Of a DNA stretch of 64,000 nucleotides, positions 1 through 9,074 are shown in pieces. Source of the stretch: Sphingomonas sp. Y57 (GTDB lineage: Bacteria; Pseudomonadota; Alphaproteobacteria; Sphingomonadales; Sphingomonadaceae); the NCBI RefSeq assembly GCF_001015195.1, contig NZ_LDES01000107.1:35803-99802 (forward strand), given 5' to 3'. How positions within the stretch are numbered: position 1 is the stretch's first letter; the number at the start of each line of letters is the position of its first letter. A model generated the notes under the pieces. That model saw only the letters and a list, made by a program, of their open reading frames with translations, was not told the origin of the DNA and ran no database searches. Made by a program: the position numbers and the translations under genes.

Positions 1-650
1 GGCTCGAGAGCCAGGCGAGCTCGGCCCAGCTCGCGATGCTGCGCTATCAGCTCAACCCCCATTTCCTGTTCAACACGCTCAACTCGATCTCGACGCTGGT
101 GCTGCTCAAGGAGACGCAGCGTGCCAACGCGATGCTGTCGCGCCTGTCCTCCTTCCTGCGCTACACGCTGGCCAACGAGCCCGAGGGCACGGTCAGCCTC
201 GCCCAGGAGATCGAGACGCTGAAGCTCTATCTCGACATCGAGAAGATGCGCTTCGAGGACCGGCTTCGCGCCGATTTCGAGATCGATCCGGCGGCGTCGG
301 AAGCGCGGCTGCCCTCGCTGCTGCTCCAGCCGCTGGTCGAGAACGCGATCAAATATGCGGTCACCCCGCTCGAAGAGGGGGCGGACATCGTCGTCACCGC
401 GCGGCTGGCCGGGATGGAACCGGATCGTCGCCTGATCATTACGGTCACGGATACAGGTCCGGGGTTGAACGATGGATTGACGCGTCCCACCTACTCTACG
501 GGCGTCGGTCTGGCGAATATTCGCGACAGGCTGGCGCAGGCCTATGGCACGGACCACCGATTTGAGGTCCAGACTGACCGGCAGGAAGGTTTCGGAGTCG
601 TTATCGACATCCCCTTCCAGTCCGCGAAACAGCGCAAGGATAGTGCATGA
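1..650 (+). CDS. LytS/AlgZ-type sensor histidine kinase, 5' end outside the window
   Basis: The reading frame is open from base 3, so the start lies upstream of the window. The visible part holds the His_kinase motif LRYQLNPHFLFNTLNSIS, whose first His is the phosphorylation site in this family, followed by a HATPase domain with the N box VENAIKYAV and the G boxes DTGPGL and GVGLANIRDRL. Membrane segments expected at the N-terminus are not visible. The TGA overlaps the ATG of the LytTR regulator by 4 bases, so the two are translationally coupled and probably form one two-component system. The signal sensed is unknown. Confidence 0.93.
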   Translation, partial: LESQASSAQLAMLRYQLNPHFLFNTLNSISTLVLLKETQRANAMLSRLSSFLRYTLANEPEGTVSLAQEIETLKLYLDIEKMRFEDRLRADFEIDPAASEARLPSLLLQPLVENAIKYAVTPLEEGADIVVTARLAGMEPDRRLIITVTDTGPGLNDGLTRPTYSTGVGLANIRDRLAQAYGTDHRFEVQTDRQEGFGVVIDIPFQSAKQRKDSA

Positions 651-1447
651 CGATCCGAACCATTCTCGTCGACGACGAGCCTCTCGCCATTCAGGGCTTG
701 AGGTTGAGGCTGGCGGCACACGAGGATGTCGAAATCATCGAAACCTGCCTGAACGGCCGCGAGGCGATCCGGGCGATCAAGACCCACAAGCCGGATCTCG
801 TCTTCCTCGATATCCAGATGCCCGGGTTCGACGGTTTCTCCGTGATCCAGGGGCTGATGGAGGTCGAGCCGCCGCTGTTCGTCTTCTGCACCGCCTATGA
901 GGATCACGCGATCCGCGCCTTCCAGGCGCAGGCGCTCGACTATCTGCTCAAGCCCGTGGACGAGCAGCGGCTGGCCGACACGCTCGACCGCGTGCGCCAG
1001 CGCCTCGCCGAAAAGAAGGGCGTCGAGGAGGTCGGCCGCTTGAAGGAGGTGCTCGCCGAAGTCGCACCGGACGCGGCCGACAGCTATGGCGAGAGCGACG
1101 ACGCCCCCGCGTCCAACCGCTTCGAGAAGATGATCAACATCAAGGATCGGGGCCAGATCTTCCGCGTCGACGTCGACACGATCGAGCGGATCGACGCAGC
1201 CGGCGATTACATGTGCATCTATACCGGCGACAACACGCTGATCCTGCGCGAGACGATGAAGGACCTGGAGAAGCGGCTCGATCCGCGCCGCTTCCAGCGC
1301 GTGCATCGTTCCACGATCGTCAATCTCGACCTGGTCCGGCAGGTCAAGCCGCACACCAACGGCGAATGCTTCCTGGTGCTCGATTCGGGCGCGCAGGTGA
1401 AGGTCAGCCGCTCCTATCGCGAGGTCGTCGCGCGCTTCGTCCATTGA
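647..1447 (+). CDS. LytTR-family response regulator
   Basis: A 266-residue protein. The N-terminal receiver domain has the acidic pair near residues 9-10 (LVDDEP), the phosphoacceptor Asp55 in VFLDIQMPG and Lys102 in LLKPVDE. The C-terminal LytTR DNA-binding domain, about residues 160-262, contains FQRVHRSTIVNLDLV, typical of the family. It overlaps the upstream LytS-type kinase by 4 bases and is its presumed partner. LytTR regulators bind direct repeats in target promoters; no target can be named from the sequence. An inverted-repeat element follows directly. Confidence 0.94.
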   Translation: MTIRTILVDDEPLAIQGLRLRLAAHEDVEIIETCLNGREAIRAIKTHKPDLVFLDIQMPGFDGFSVIQGLMEVEPPLFVFCTAYEDHAIRAFQAQALDYLLKPVDEQRLADTLDRVRQRLAEKKGVEEVGRLKEVLAEVAPDAADSYGESDDAPASNRFEKMINIKDRGQIFRVDVDTIERIDAAGDYMCIYTGDNTLILRETMKDLEKRLDPRRFQRVHRSTIVNLDLVRQVKPHTNGECFLVLDSGAQVKVSRSYREVVARFVH

Positions 1448-1449
1448 TA

Positions 1450-1574
1450 ATTCCTCCCCTGCGATGCAGGGGAGGGGGACCGCCCGAAGGGCGGTGGAGG
1501 GGGTGACGTCGCCGACGGCGCCTTGCGCCCCCCTTCATCGCCTGGCGGTCCCCCTCCCCGTTCCGGGGAGGAAT
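1450..1574. repeat. Intergenic palindromic repeat
   Basis: The outer arms ATTCCTCCCC (1450-1459) and GGGGAGGAAT (1565-1574) are perfect inverted repeats. Inside are a small hairpin (CCTCCCCTGC with GCAGGGGAGG) and a further GGCGGT/ACCGCC arm pair. The shape is that of a mobile intergenic palindrome. The same CCTCCCCTGC hairpin recurs at 29855-29878. Confidence 0.75.
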
Positions 1575-1592
1575 GAGAGGTGGAGCCCCGAT

Positions 1593-2444
1593 ATGACGAT
1601 CCGACCGCGCCGCAGCGCACTCTACATGCCCGCCTCGAACCTGCGCGCGATCGACAAGGCGCGCTCGCTGCCCTGCGACGTGGTGATCTTCGATCTTGAG
1701 GACGCGGTCGCGCCCGAAGCCAAGGCCGAGGCGCGCGCCAATGCGGTGGCGGCGGTCCGCGACGGCGGGTTCGGCGACCGCGAGCTGGTGATTCGGGTCA
1801 ATGCCCTGGGCACGCCCTGGGCCGAGGACGACCTCGCCGCCGCCGCGGCGTCGGGCGCCGACGCGATCCTTGCCCCCAAAGTCAGCGATGCGGAGAGCGT
1901 CCGCCGCTACCATGCCGCGATCGCGGCCGCACCGGCGGCGACCGGCTTCTGGGCGATGGTCGAAACCACCCGCGCCATCTTCCGGCTCGACGCGATCGCC
2001 GAGGCGATGGCGGCGCGGCCAGCGGCGTTCGTGCTCGGCACCAACGATCTCGCCAAGGAGATGGGTGCGCGCCTCACCGTCGAGCGGACACCGTTCCTCG
2101 GCATGATGGCGATGGCGGTCGCGGCGGCGAAGGGCCATGGCCTCGCCATCCTCGACGGCGTGTACAATGCGTTTGACGACGAGGCCGGCCTCGTCCGGCA
2201 ATGTGCCGAGGCCAAGGCCTATGGCTTCGACGGCAAGACCCTGATCCATCCGCGCCAGATCGACCCGACCAACCGGGCTTTCAGTCCCGACGCGGTGGAG
2301 ATCGCCTGGGCGCGCGCGGCGGTCGAGGGCTTCGCTGCGCCTGAAAATGCCGGCAAGGGCGCGATCAAGGTGGGCGGCGAGATGGTCGAGCGGCTCCACC
2401 TCGACCAGGCGCGGGCGATATTGGCGATGGCGGAGATCGGCTGA
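1593..2444 (+). CDS. HpcH/HpaI aldolase / CitE-like CoA ester lyase
   Basis: A protein of 283 residues from ATG 1593. The frame is open further upstream, but that part lies inside the palindromic repeat, so 1593 is chosen: it starts MTIRPRRSALYMPASN, as CitE-like proteins do. Family signatures are FDLEDAVAPEAK (acidic Mg-binding motif), VLGTNDLAKEMGA and DGKTLIHPRQI. Members cleave or form beta-hydroxyacyl-CoA thioesters such as citryl-CoA, malyl-CoA or beta-methylmalyl-CoA. No citDF partners or glyoxylate genes are adjacent, so the substrate is unassigned. Confidence 0.87.
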   Translation: MTIRPRRSALYMPASNLRAIDKARSLPCDVVIFDLEDAVAPEAKAEARANAVAAVRDGGFGDRELVIRVNALGTPWAEDDLAAAAASGADAILAPKVSDAESVRRYHAAIAAAPAATGFWAMVETTRAIFRLDAIAEAMAARPAAFVLGTNDLAKEMGARLTVERTPFLGMMAMAVAAAKGHGLAILDGVYNAFDDEAGLVRQCAEAKAYGFDGKTLIHPRQIDPTNRAFSPDAVEIAWARAAVEGFAAPENAGKGAIKVGGEMVERLHLDQARAILAMAEIG

Positions 2445-2644
2445 TCCGGTCCCGGGCGACGCGGCGGCGGAAGTATCGGTTCCGGATCGAACAGCCGGAA
2501 AGGATCAGCGTCTAAGCGGCGGTACGCCCCGCGTAAAGGCCGTAAATGTTCGTCTTTCCGCTGTTTTGCGCGGGTGATACTCTGCGCAGGACGAGACCAG
2601 AGACATGAAGAGGGGGGACTACGCCGACGCGTGCCCAGAACCTG

Positions 2645-4723
2645 ATGCCGCGTGGCTGGCCGCGCATGGCCACGGATCGCCGGACCATCGGTTTCACGGT
2701 GCTGTTCGCGGCCATCATCGTCGTGGCGATCCTCAAGGCGGCCCTTCTGACCCCGCCGTTCGACCATGCCGGTACCATCGAGATCGCGCTGCTGATCGCC
2801 GCGGGCCTGTTGTCGGCGGCGGCGATGGTCTGGTCGTGGCGATCGCACCTGATGGAAAGTGACCGGATCGAGCGGCGCGAGCTGATCGATGCGGCCGAAC
2901 TGGCGGCGGTGATGGTGGTCGACGAGGAGGGCACGATCCGCCACTGGTCGCGCGGATGCGAAGAGCTATATGGCTGGCCGGCCGCGCTGGCGGTGGGACG
3001 GAAGCGGGCCGAGTTGCTCGACACCCAGACGCCCGAACCGGTGGAGGCGCTGTGGCAACGGCTCCGCACCGCCGGGCGGGTCAGCGTCGAGCTGATCGAG
3101 CGTCATCGCGACGGCCATGAGCTGATCGTCCACGAACATGCCAAGTTCATCCGCCACAGCGGCGACCGTAACTCGGCGGTGGTCGCGGTCACCGACGTCA
3201 CCGAATGGCGGCGGGCCGAAGAGGCGCTGCGGCTGAGCGAGGCGCGGCTCGCCACCTCGGTCGCGGTGCAGGGCATCTTCATCTACGAATATGACCTGGT
3301 CGCGGGCCAGCCGATCTGGACGACCAGCGGCGATACCTTCTTCGGCCTCACAGGCGAGGAAACCGGGACGGGTTCGCGCTACTGGAGCGAGGCGCTGGAC
3401 GTCCAGGTGCGCGAGGTTGTCGCAACGGCGATGGCGAACGGGCAGGACCGCGCGCATTTCGATTTCGACTTCCGCCACCCCAGCGGCGCCGTGCGGCGCG
3501 GCGAAGGCTGGGCGCGGATCATCCGCAACCGGGAGGGCCGGCCGGTACGGTTGCTCGGCACCCACCTCGACGTCACCGAGCGGCGTGAGCGCGAGCAGGA
3601 ACTGCGCGCCGGCGAGGCCGAGCGGCGGGCGATCCTGGCGACCGTGCCCGACGCGATGTTCGTCTGCGACGAGCGCGGCCACGTGCGCGCGTGCAGCGCC
3701 ACCGCGCGTCAGCTGCTCGGTTATGGCGAGGGCGAACTGATCGGCCGCCAGCTCAGCGACCTGGTCGACGATCCGCGCGGCCCGACGGCGGTGCGCCGCG
3801 ACCTCGCCCGCGCGCGACAGCTCGGCCCCGGCGATCAGTGGCCGGTGCCGATCAGCGTCCGCCGTGCCGACGGCGCGTCGGTGCCGATCTCGTTCGTACT
3901 CGGCGAAGCCTATGTCGATGGCGCGCGCATGTATGTCGTGTTCGGCCGGGACATGCGTCCGACCATCGCTACCGAGGAACGCTTCCACCGCCTCAACAAC
4001 GATCTGGCGCAGGTTTCGCGCCTCGGCATGATGGGCGAGATGGCCGGCGCGCTGGCGCATGAGCTGAGCCAGCCGCTGTCGGCGATCGTCAACTTCCTCG
4101 GCGCGGTGGACCTGATGCTCGACGGTGGCGAAGACCGCGTCGACATCGCCCGGCTCCGCCAGGCGATCCAGCGAGCGAGCGAGCAGGCGTCGCGCGCCGG
4201 CGAGATCATCCGCCGGCTGCGCGCCTTCATCCTGCGCGGCGAGGCCGACATGCGTGCCGAGCCGCTGACCAGCCTGGTGCGGGAGGCGGCGGCGCTGGCA
4301 TTGTTCAACAGCAGCAGCTTCGGCATTCGCCTCGCCTATGATTTCGAGCATGAGGGCCGGGTCGTGCTCGGCGACCGGATCCAGATCCAGCAGGTGCTGG
4401 TCAACCTGATCCGCAACGCGGCCGACGCGATGACCGCGCAGGGTGAGGGCCGGCGCGAGCTGCTGATTTCTACGAAGATGGCGAGGGACAATTTGATCGA
4501 GATCGCGGTGCAGGATTCCGGACCGGGCATCGCGCCTGAGATACTGGAGAAGCTGTTCAGCCCCTTCGCGACCACCAAGCGCGAGGGACTGGGATTCGGC
4601 CTGGCGATCTCGCGGCGGATCATCGAGGCGCATGGCGGCCAGATGTCGGCGGCTCCGGCGCGGAACGGCGGCGCGGTCTTTCGTTTCACCCTGCCGGTGA
4701 TGGAGGAGGAAGGGGCGCGATGA
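2645..4723 (+). CDS. Membrane-anchored multi-PAS sensor histidine kinase
   Basis: A protein of 692 residues. Two hydrophobic segments lie near the N-terminus (IGFTVLFAAIIVVAIL and IALLIAAGLLSAAAMV), followed by three PAS-like domains around residues 85-190, 205-320 and 325-440. The phosphorylation motif LAHELSQPLSAIVNF is near residue 470. The HATPase domain has LVNLIRNAADAM, DSGPGIAP and GLGFGLAISRRIIEAHGG. The layout resembles FixL-type kinases, but no haem-binding PAS can be asserted. ATG 2645 is used; ATG 2666 is equally possible because neither has a clear ribosome site. The gene overlaps the FixJ-type regulator by 4 bases. Confidence 0.9.
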   Translation: MPRGWPRMATDRRTIGFTVLFAAIIVVAILKAALLTPPFDHAGTIEIALLIAAGLLSAAAMVWSWRSHLMESDRIERRELIDAAELAAVMVVDEEGTIRHWSRGCEELYGWPAALAVGRKRAELLDTQTPEPVEALWQRLRTAGRVSVELIERHRDGHELIVHEHAKFIRHSGDRNSAVVAVTDVTEWRRAEEALRLSEARLATSVAVQGIFIYEYDLVAGQPIWTTSGDTFFGLTGEETGTGSRYWSEALDVQVREVVATAMANGQDRAHFDFDFRHPSGAVRRGEGWARIIRNREGRPVRLLGTHLDVTERREREQELRAGEAERRAILATVPDAMFVCDERGHVRACSATARQLLGYGEGELIGRQLSDLVDDPRGPTAVRRDLARARQLGPGDQWPVPISVRRADGASVPISFVLGEAYVDGARMYVVFGRDMRPTIATEERFHRLNNDLAQVSRLGMMGEMAGALAHELSQPLSAIVNFLGAVDLMLDGGEDRVDIARLRQAIQRASEQASRAGEIIRRLRAFILRGEADMRAEPLTSLVREAAALALFNSSSFGIRLAYDFEHEGRVVLGDRIQIQQVLVNLIRNAADAMTAQGEGRRELLISTKMARDNLIEIAVQDSGPGIAPEILEKLFSPFATTKREGLGFGLAISRRIIEAHGGQMSAAPARNGGAVFRFTLPVMEEEGAR

Positions 4724-5346
4724 ACAGCAGGCGCATCTATATCGTCGACGACGACGACGCACTCCGCCAGTCGGTGGAGGTTCTGTTGGAGGTCGCAGGC
4801 GGCTTCGTCACCCGATCCTTCGCCTCGGGAGAGGCCTTCCTCGAACGGGTCCCGCAGATGGAGGCGGGTTGCGTCCTGCTCGACCTCAACATGCCCGGGC
4901 TCAACGGGCTCGAGGTGCTTCATCGCCTGCAGAAGCTCGACAACCGGTTCGAGACGATCCTGCTGACGGGGCAGGGCGACATCGGCGTCGCGGTCGAGGC
5001 GATGAAGTCGGGGGCAATCGACTTCATCGAGAAGCCCTATGACAACCGCATGCTGCTCAACGCGCTCGACAACGGCTTCGCCCGGATCGAGGACCGCGAG
5101 AAGGAGGCCAGCGCGATCCAGTCGGCGCGCGACGGGATCGACCGGCTCACCCCGCGCGAACGCGACGTGCTGCTCGGCCTGATCGACGGCAAGGCCAACA
5201 AGATCATCGCCTATGAGCTCGACATCAGCCCCCGCACGGTCGAGATCTACCGCGCCAACCTGATGGACAAGCTCGGCGTGCGCAGCGTTGCCGAAGCGGT
5301 CCGTATCGCTTTCGCCGCGGGGCTGGTGCCGGTCTTCCCACGCTGA
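4720..5346 (+). CDS. FixJ/NarL-family response regulator
   Basis: A 208-residue regulator. The receiver domain has the acidic cluster IVDDDDA near residues 9-12, phosphoacceptor Asp55 in CVLLDLNMPG and Lys in IEKPYDN. The C-terminal LuxR-type helix-turn-helix reads LTPRERDVLLGLIDGKANK followed by ISPRTVEIYRANLM. It is coupled to the PAS kinase upstream by an ATGA overlap and is presumably phosphorylated by it. FixJ relatives activate micro-oxic or substrate-responsive genes; the regulon here is unknown. Confidence 0.93.
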   Translation: MNSRRIYIVDDDDALRQSVEVLLEVAGGFVTRSFASGEAFLERVPQMEAGCVLLDLNMPGLNGLEVLHRLQKLDNRFETILLTGQGDIGVAVEAMKSGAIDFIEKPYDNRMLLNALDNGFARIEDREKEASAIQSARDGIDRLTPRERDVLLGLIDGKANKIIAYELDISPRTVEIYRANLMDKLGVRSVAEAVRIAFAAGLVPVFPR

Positions 5347-5362
5347 CCGATGTCCCGTTAAT

Positions 5363-5446
5363 CGTCATGCCGGCGAAAGCCGGAATCTCCCTTCTCCTTT
5401 GCCCCGAACGAAGGCAGGGAGACCCCGGCTTTCGCCGGGATGACGG
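5363..5446. repeat. Intergenic inverted repeat, CGTCAT/ATGACG family, copy 1
   Basis: The outer arms CGTCATGCCGGCGAAAGCCGG and CCGGCTTTCGCCGGGATGACG are near-perfect inverted repeats separated by about 40 bases carrying TCTCCC and GGGAGA. The same unit, with variants, occurs at 33416-33507 and 39954-40041, so it is a dispersed family. Confidence 0.85.
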
Positions 5447-5512
5447 GGAATCGGGGTGAGCCGGGGCCCGTGCCGGTTTGACCCGTAATGAGACGCGGGG
5501 ATATGCAGGGGC

Positions 5513-6520
5513 ATGAGTTCCAACGCGTCCCGGCCTTTCGCTGTCCTTGTCACCGGCGGCGCCGGCTATATCGGCAGCCACGCCGTCCTCGCCCTGCTCG
5601 ATGCGGGCTGGCGGGTCTCGGTGATCGACAATCTCGTCACCGGCTTCCGCGAGGCGGTCGATCCCCGCGCGCGCTTCCACGAAGGCGACATCGCCGACGA
5701 GGGGCTGGTGGCGCGCATCCTGGCGGATGACGGGATCGGTGCGATCCTGCACTTCGCCGGATCGGTGGTTGTCCCCGAATCGGTCGCGGACCCGCTCAAA
5801 TATTATCGCAACAACACCGCCAACAGCCGCTCGCTGATCGAAAGCGCGGTGAAGGGCGGGGTCCGTCACTTCATCTTCTCGTCCACCGCCGCGACCTACG
5901 GCATTCCCGATCGCATCCCGGTGCGCGAGGACATGCCGACCGTGCCGATCAATCCCTATGGCATGTCGAAGCTGATGACCGAGGCGATGCTGCGCGACGT
6001 CGCCGTGGCGCATCCGATGAACTATTGCGCGCTGCGCTACTTCAACGTCGCGGGCGCCGATCCGCAGGGCCGCGCGGGCCAGTCGACCGCGGGTGCCACC
6101 CACCTGATCAAGGTCGCGGTCGAGGCCGCGCTCGGCAAGCGGGGCGAAGTCGCGGTGTTCGGCACCGACTATGCGACCCCCGACGGAACCGGGGTGCGCG
6201 ACTATATCCATGTCAGCGACCTCGCCGACGCGCATCTCCATGCGCTCGACGCGCTGATCGCGTCGCCGGGCGAGAGCCATGTGATGAACTGCGGTTATGG
6301 CCGGGGGTTCTCGGTGCTCGAAGTGCTCGATTCGGTCGACCGCGTTGCCGGCGTCGCGATCACGCGCCGGATGGAGCCCCGCCGCCCCGGCGATCCCGAC
6401 GCGCTGGTTGCCGACAATGCCCGCATCCTCGCGACCACGCCGTGGCGTCCCCGGCTTGACGACCTCGACACGATCGTCGCCCACGCGCTGGCATGGGAGC
6501 GGAAGCTCGCGGGGAGGTAA
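5513..6520 (+). CDS. galE: UDP-glucose 4-epimerase
   Basis: A 335-residue short-chain dehydrogenase/reductase that interconverts UDP-glucose and UDP-galactose for the Leloir pathway and surface polysaccharides. The NAD-binding motif GGAGYIGSH is at residues 15-23. The catalytic FSSTAATYG and YGMSK (Tyr and Lys) motifs lie near residues 122 and 148. ALRYFNVAGADP and GVRDYIHVSDLADAH are family hallmarks. The length fits GalE. It appears monocistronic, with a repeat upstream and a long AT-rich gap downstream. A related UDP-sugar epimerase specificity cannot be excluded. Confidence 0.93.
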   Translation: MSSNASRPFAVLVTGGAGYIGSHAVLALLDAGWRVSVIDNLVTGFREAVDPRARFHEGDIADEGLVARILADDGIGAILHFAGSVVVPESVADPLKYYRNNTANSRSLIESAVKGGVRHFIFSSTAATYGIPDRIPVREDMPTVPINPYGMSKLMTEAMLRDVAVAHPMNYCALRYFNVAGADPQGRAGQSTAGATHLIKVAVEAALGKRGEVAVFGTDYATPDGTGVRDYIHVSDLADAHLHALDALIASPGESHVMNCGYGRGFSVLEVLDSVDRVAGVAITRRMEPRRPGDPDALVADNARILATTPWRPRLDDLDTIVAHALAWERKLAGR

Positions 6521-6686
6521 TCCCGCTCCATCGGTCATCTGGCCGAAGAGAGGCATCGGCCCAGCCTGGACTGGGGTACTCCCATTGGAGATGGACGGAG
6601 CCGCAGGCTCGACCAAGCTTATGCGAGGGAAGCCGGGGCGGGCGGATGTCCTGCGCCTGGGCCTGAGGGCTAAGCCAAAAACAAAC

Positions 6687-6717
6687 AAAAAAAGGGCCGA
6701 TCCCGAAGGGACCGGCC
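6687..6717 (-). terminator. Rho-independent terminator, minus strand
   Basis: The stem GGCCGATCCC / GGGACCGGCC (6695-6717) has a GAA loop and one mismatched pair. Read on the minus strand it is followed at once by a run of seven T (6687-6693 as A on plus). No minus-strand protein gene ends here, so it should terminate a short non-coding transcript. Confidence 0.7.
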
Positions 6718-6834
6718 TTGAAAGTTTTAGGAGAGGATGCCTGAAAGGCCCGCTCTTTGTGCAGGTGCGAAGATGAAAATGCAAGCAAAAAAATGCTGCG
6801 CCGCCAAAGATTTTTTCAAAGCTTTGAAAAACAG
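6690..6834 (-). ncRNA. Candidate small RNA upstream of the intrinsic terminator
   Basis: Inference from signals only. On the minus strand a perfect TATAAT (6841-6846) is followed by about 140 bases without a good reading frame, ending in the strong terminator at 6687-6717. The transcript would contain the pyrimidine-rich CAUCCUCUCCUAAAAC shortly before the terminator. This resembles the anti-Shine-Dalgarno loops of several alphaproteobacterial small RNAs. The -35 region is poor (GCAACA), so the start point is uncertain. Confidence 0.35.
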
Positions 6835-6971
6835 CGATTTATTATATTCATCCTTGTAAGTCTGTTGCGGTTGCGTCGAATCATGCTCGCAGATGCGAAA
6901 CGGCTGGCGGCGGATTGTCAGACGTCCCCCTCCGCGCCATTCTCCGTCCGAAAAGATGGGAGCGGGCGAGC

Positions 6972-8948
6972 ATGGCGCATGGATCGGGCGGGGCGGGGAC
7001 GGTGCGTGAGCTGACCGTCCGGGGGTTGCTGCTGGGCGCGCTGATCACCTTCGTCTTTACCTCGGCGAACGTCTATCTCGGGCTCAGGGTCGGGCTCACC
7101 TTCGCCACCTCGATCCCGGCGGCGGTGATCTCGATGGCGGTGCTGCGGCTGGTCCGTGGCGCGACCATCTACGAGAACAACATCGTCCAGACGGTGGCCT
7201 CTGCGGCGGGCTGCATCGCCTCGATCATCTTCGTTCTGCCCGGCCTGGTGATGATCGGCTGGTGGCAGGGCTTCCCCTTCTGGCAAACCTTCCTGCTCTG
7301 CGCTTCGGGCGGGCTCATGGGGGTCGTCCTGTCGGTGCCGCTTCGCCGCGCGCTGGTGACCGGGTCGGACCTGCCCTATCCCGAGGGCGTCGCCGCGGCG
7401 GAGGTGCTCAAGGTCGGCACCCAGACACGCGAAGGCGCGGTCGAAGCGCAGTTCGGCCTGCGAACGATCATCGTCGGATCGATCGCATCGATGGGCTTCG
7501 CGGTGATCGGGGCCACGAAACTGGTCGCGACCGAGGCGTCGACCTGGTTCCGGCTCGGCGCCAGCCATGCCGCCACGGGAATCTCAGCTTCGCTGTCTTT
7601 CGCGCTGCTCGGGGCAGGGCATCTGGTCGGGCTGTCGGTCGGGCTGGCAATGGGGCTCGGCCTCGTCATCGCGTTCGGCATCGCGACACCGATCCTGTCG
7701 GCGATCGCCGCGACGCCGGGCTCGGCCGAGACGGCCGCGCTGGCGGTGTTCGGCGGGCAGGTGCGCTTCCTCGGTGCCGGGGTCATCGGCGCCGCGGCGA
7801 TCTGGACGCTGGGCAAGCTCGCCCGGCCGCTGTGGCGCGGCATGGCCGGCGCGATCGCCGCGTCGAAGGCGCGCAAGGCATCGGGTGAGGCGCTGCCGAT
7901 CGAGGAACAGGACATGCCGGTGGGCTGGCTTGCCCTCATCGTCGCGCTGGTGGCCCTGCCGATCATCGCGTTGCTCTGGCATTTTGCGGACCAGGGGCCG
8001 CTCGCCGGCCATGCGCTGTCGCTCAGCCTCGGCTTCTATCTCTATGTGCTGCTGATGGGCGCATTCGTCGCGGCGGTCTGCGGCTATATGGCAGGACTGA
8101 TCGGATCGTCGAACAGCCCGGTGTCGGGGGTCGCCATCCTTGCGGTGCTCGGGTCGGCGCTGCTGCTCGCCATCGCCGTCCAGCCGCTGGCGGGGCGCGA
8201 GGCGGGGCCGCAACTCGTCGCCTTCGCCCTGTTCGTCACCGGCCTCGTCCTCGCCTGCGCCGTGATCGCCAACGACAATCTCCAGGATCTCAAGACCGGC
8301 CAGTTGATCGGGGCGACGCCGTGGAAGCAGCAGGTGGCGCTGATCGTCGGCGTGTTCGCCGGATCGGCGGTGATCCCGCCGATCCTCGACCTGCTCAACG
8401 CCGCCTATGGCTTCGCGCCCTTGCCGGGCACCGGCCTGCCGGTACCGAACGACCCCCTTCCCGCGCCGCAGGCGACACTGATCGCCGGCCTTGCGCGCGG
8501 CATATTGGGCGAAGGCCTCGACTGGCACCTGATCTTCATCGGCGCGGCGCTCGGCCTGGCGCTGGTCGCGCTCGACGGGCTGATGGGACGCAAGGGCTGG
8601 CTGCGCCTGCCGCCGCTCGCGGTCGGGATCGGCATCTACCTGCCGATGTCGGCGACGCTGCCGGTGGTGATCGGGGCCCTGATCGGCTGGCGCTACGAGA
8701 AGCGCCGGGCCGATCCGGCGGCGCAGCGCATGGGCGTGCTGCTCGCTTCGGGCTTCATCGTCGGGGAGAGCCTGTTCGGCGTCCTCCTTGCCGGCCTGAT
8801 CGTCGCGACCGGCAGTGGCGCGCCGCTGGCGCTGATCGGTCCGGGGCACGAGGGCGTGGCGATGGCGGCGGGGACGGTGCTGGTCGCGGCATTGCTGGTC
8901 TTCCTCTACCGCTGGACCGGGCGGGCGGCGGCGCGATTGTCGGCCTGA
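6972..8948 (+). CDS. OPT family oligopeptide transporter
   Basis: A polytopic inner-membrane protein of 658 residues with about 14-16 hydrophobic segments. The N-terminal ELTVRGLLLGALITF and TSANVYLGLRVGLTFATSIP are characteristic of bacterial OPT proteins. GLIGSSNSPVSGV and DLKTGQLIGATPWKQQ are further conserved loops. OPT transporters import small peptides or peptide-like compounds and some metal chelates. ATG 6972 is chosen because GGGAG lies 9 bases upstream; a TTG at 6915 would add 19 residues. It appears monocistronic, so the substrate cannot be inferred from neighbours. Confidence 0.9.
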   Translation: MAHGSGGAGTVRELTVRGLLLGALITFVFTSANVYLGLRVGLTFATSIPAAVISMAVLRLVRGATIYENNIVQTVASAAGCIASIIFVLPGLVMIGWWQGFPFWQTFLLCASGGLMGVVLSVPLRRALVTGSDLPYPEGVAAAEVLKVGTQTREGAVEAQFGLRTIIVGSIASMGFAVIGATKLVATEASTWFRLGASHAATGISASLSFALLGAGHLVGLSVGLAMGLGLVIAFGIATPILSAIAATPGSAETAALAVFGGQVRFLGAGVIGAAAIWTLGKLARPLWRGMAGAIAASKARKASGEALPIEEQDMPVGWLALIVALVALPIIALLWHFADQGPLAGHALSLSLGFYLYVLLMGAFVAAVCGYMAGLIGSSNSPVSGVAILAVLGSALLLAIAVQPLAGREAGPQLVAFALFVTGLVLACAVIANDNLQDLKTGQLIGATPWKQQVALIVGVFAGSAVIPPILDLLNAAYGFAPLPGTGLPVPNDPLPAPQATLIAGLARGILGEGLDWHLIFIGAALGLALVALDGLMGRKGWLRLPPLAVGIGIYLPMSATLPVVIGALIGWRYEKRRADPAAQRMGVLLASGFIVGESLFGVLLAGLIVATGSGAPLALIGPGHEGVAMAAGTVLVAALLVFLYRWTGRAAARLSA

Positions 8949-9074
8949 TGTCCGGACGGCCACTGCCGAAGGGCCGGAATCTCGGGCAGCAGAGGGAGCG
9001 CGATTGCCATTTGACGGCGCTGCCGCTATGGCGCGCGCCGGCTCTTTCAAATCCTCACAGGCTCAGGTGAACCC

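Larger units (their letters stand above)
6521..6971. other. Long intergenic region between galE and the OPT gene
   Basis: No convincing protein gene of normal size is seen. The region is AT-rich around 6770-6870, against the high-GC background. It holds a minus-strand intrinsic terminator (6687-6717), a TATAAT on the minus strand (6841-6846) and a 28-codon plus-strand frame from ATG 6773 with no ribosome site. A minus-strand small RNA is the most economical reading. Confidence 0.5.

Noticed and set aside
2966..4762. 598-codon minus-strand frame opposite the PAS kinase and FixJ genes
   Set aside because: It is the antisense shadow of two well-supported genes in GC-rich DNA; composition is Arg/Ala/His-rich and shows no domain.
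6773..6859. 28-codon plus-strand frame starting MKMQAKKCC in the galE-OPT gap
   Set aside because: No ribosome site and AT-rich low-complexity bases; the minus-strand terminator fits a small RNA better.
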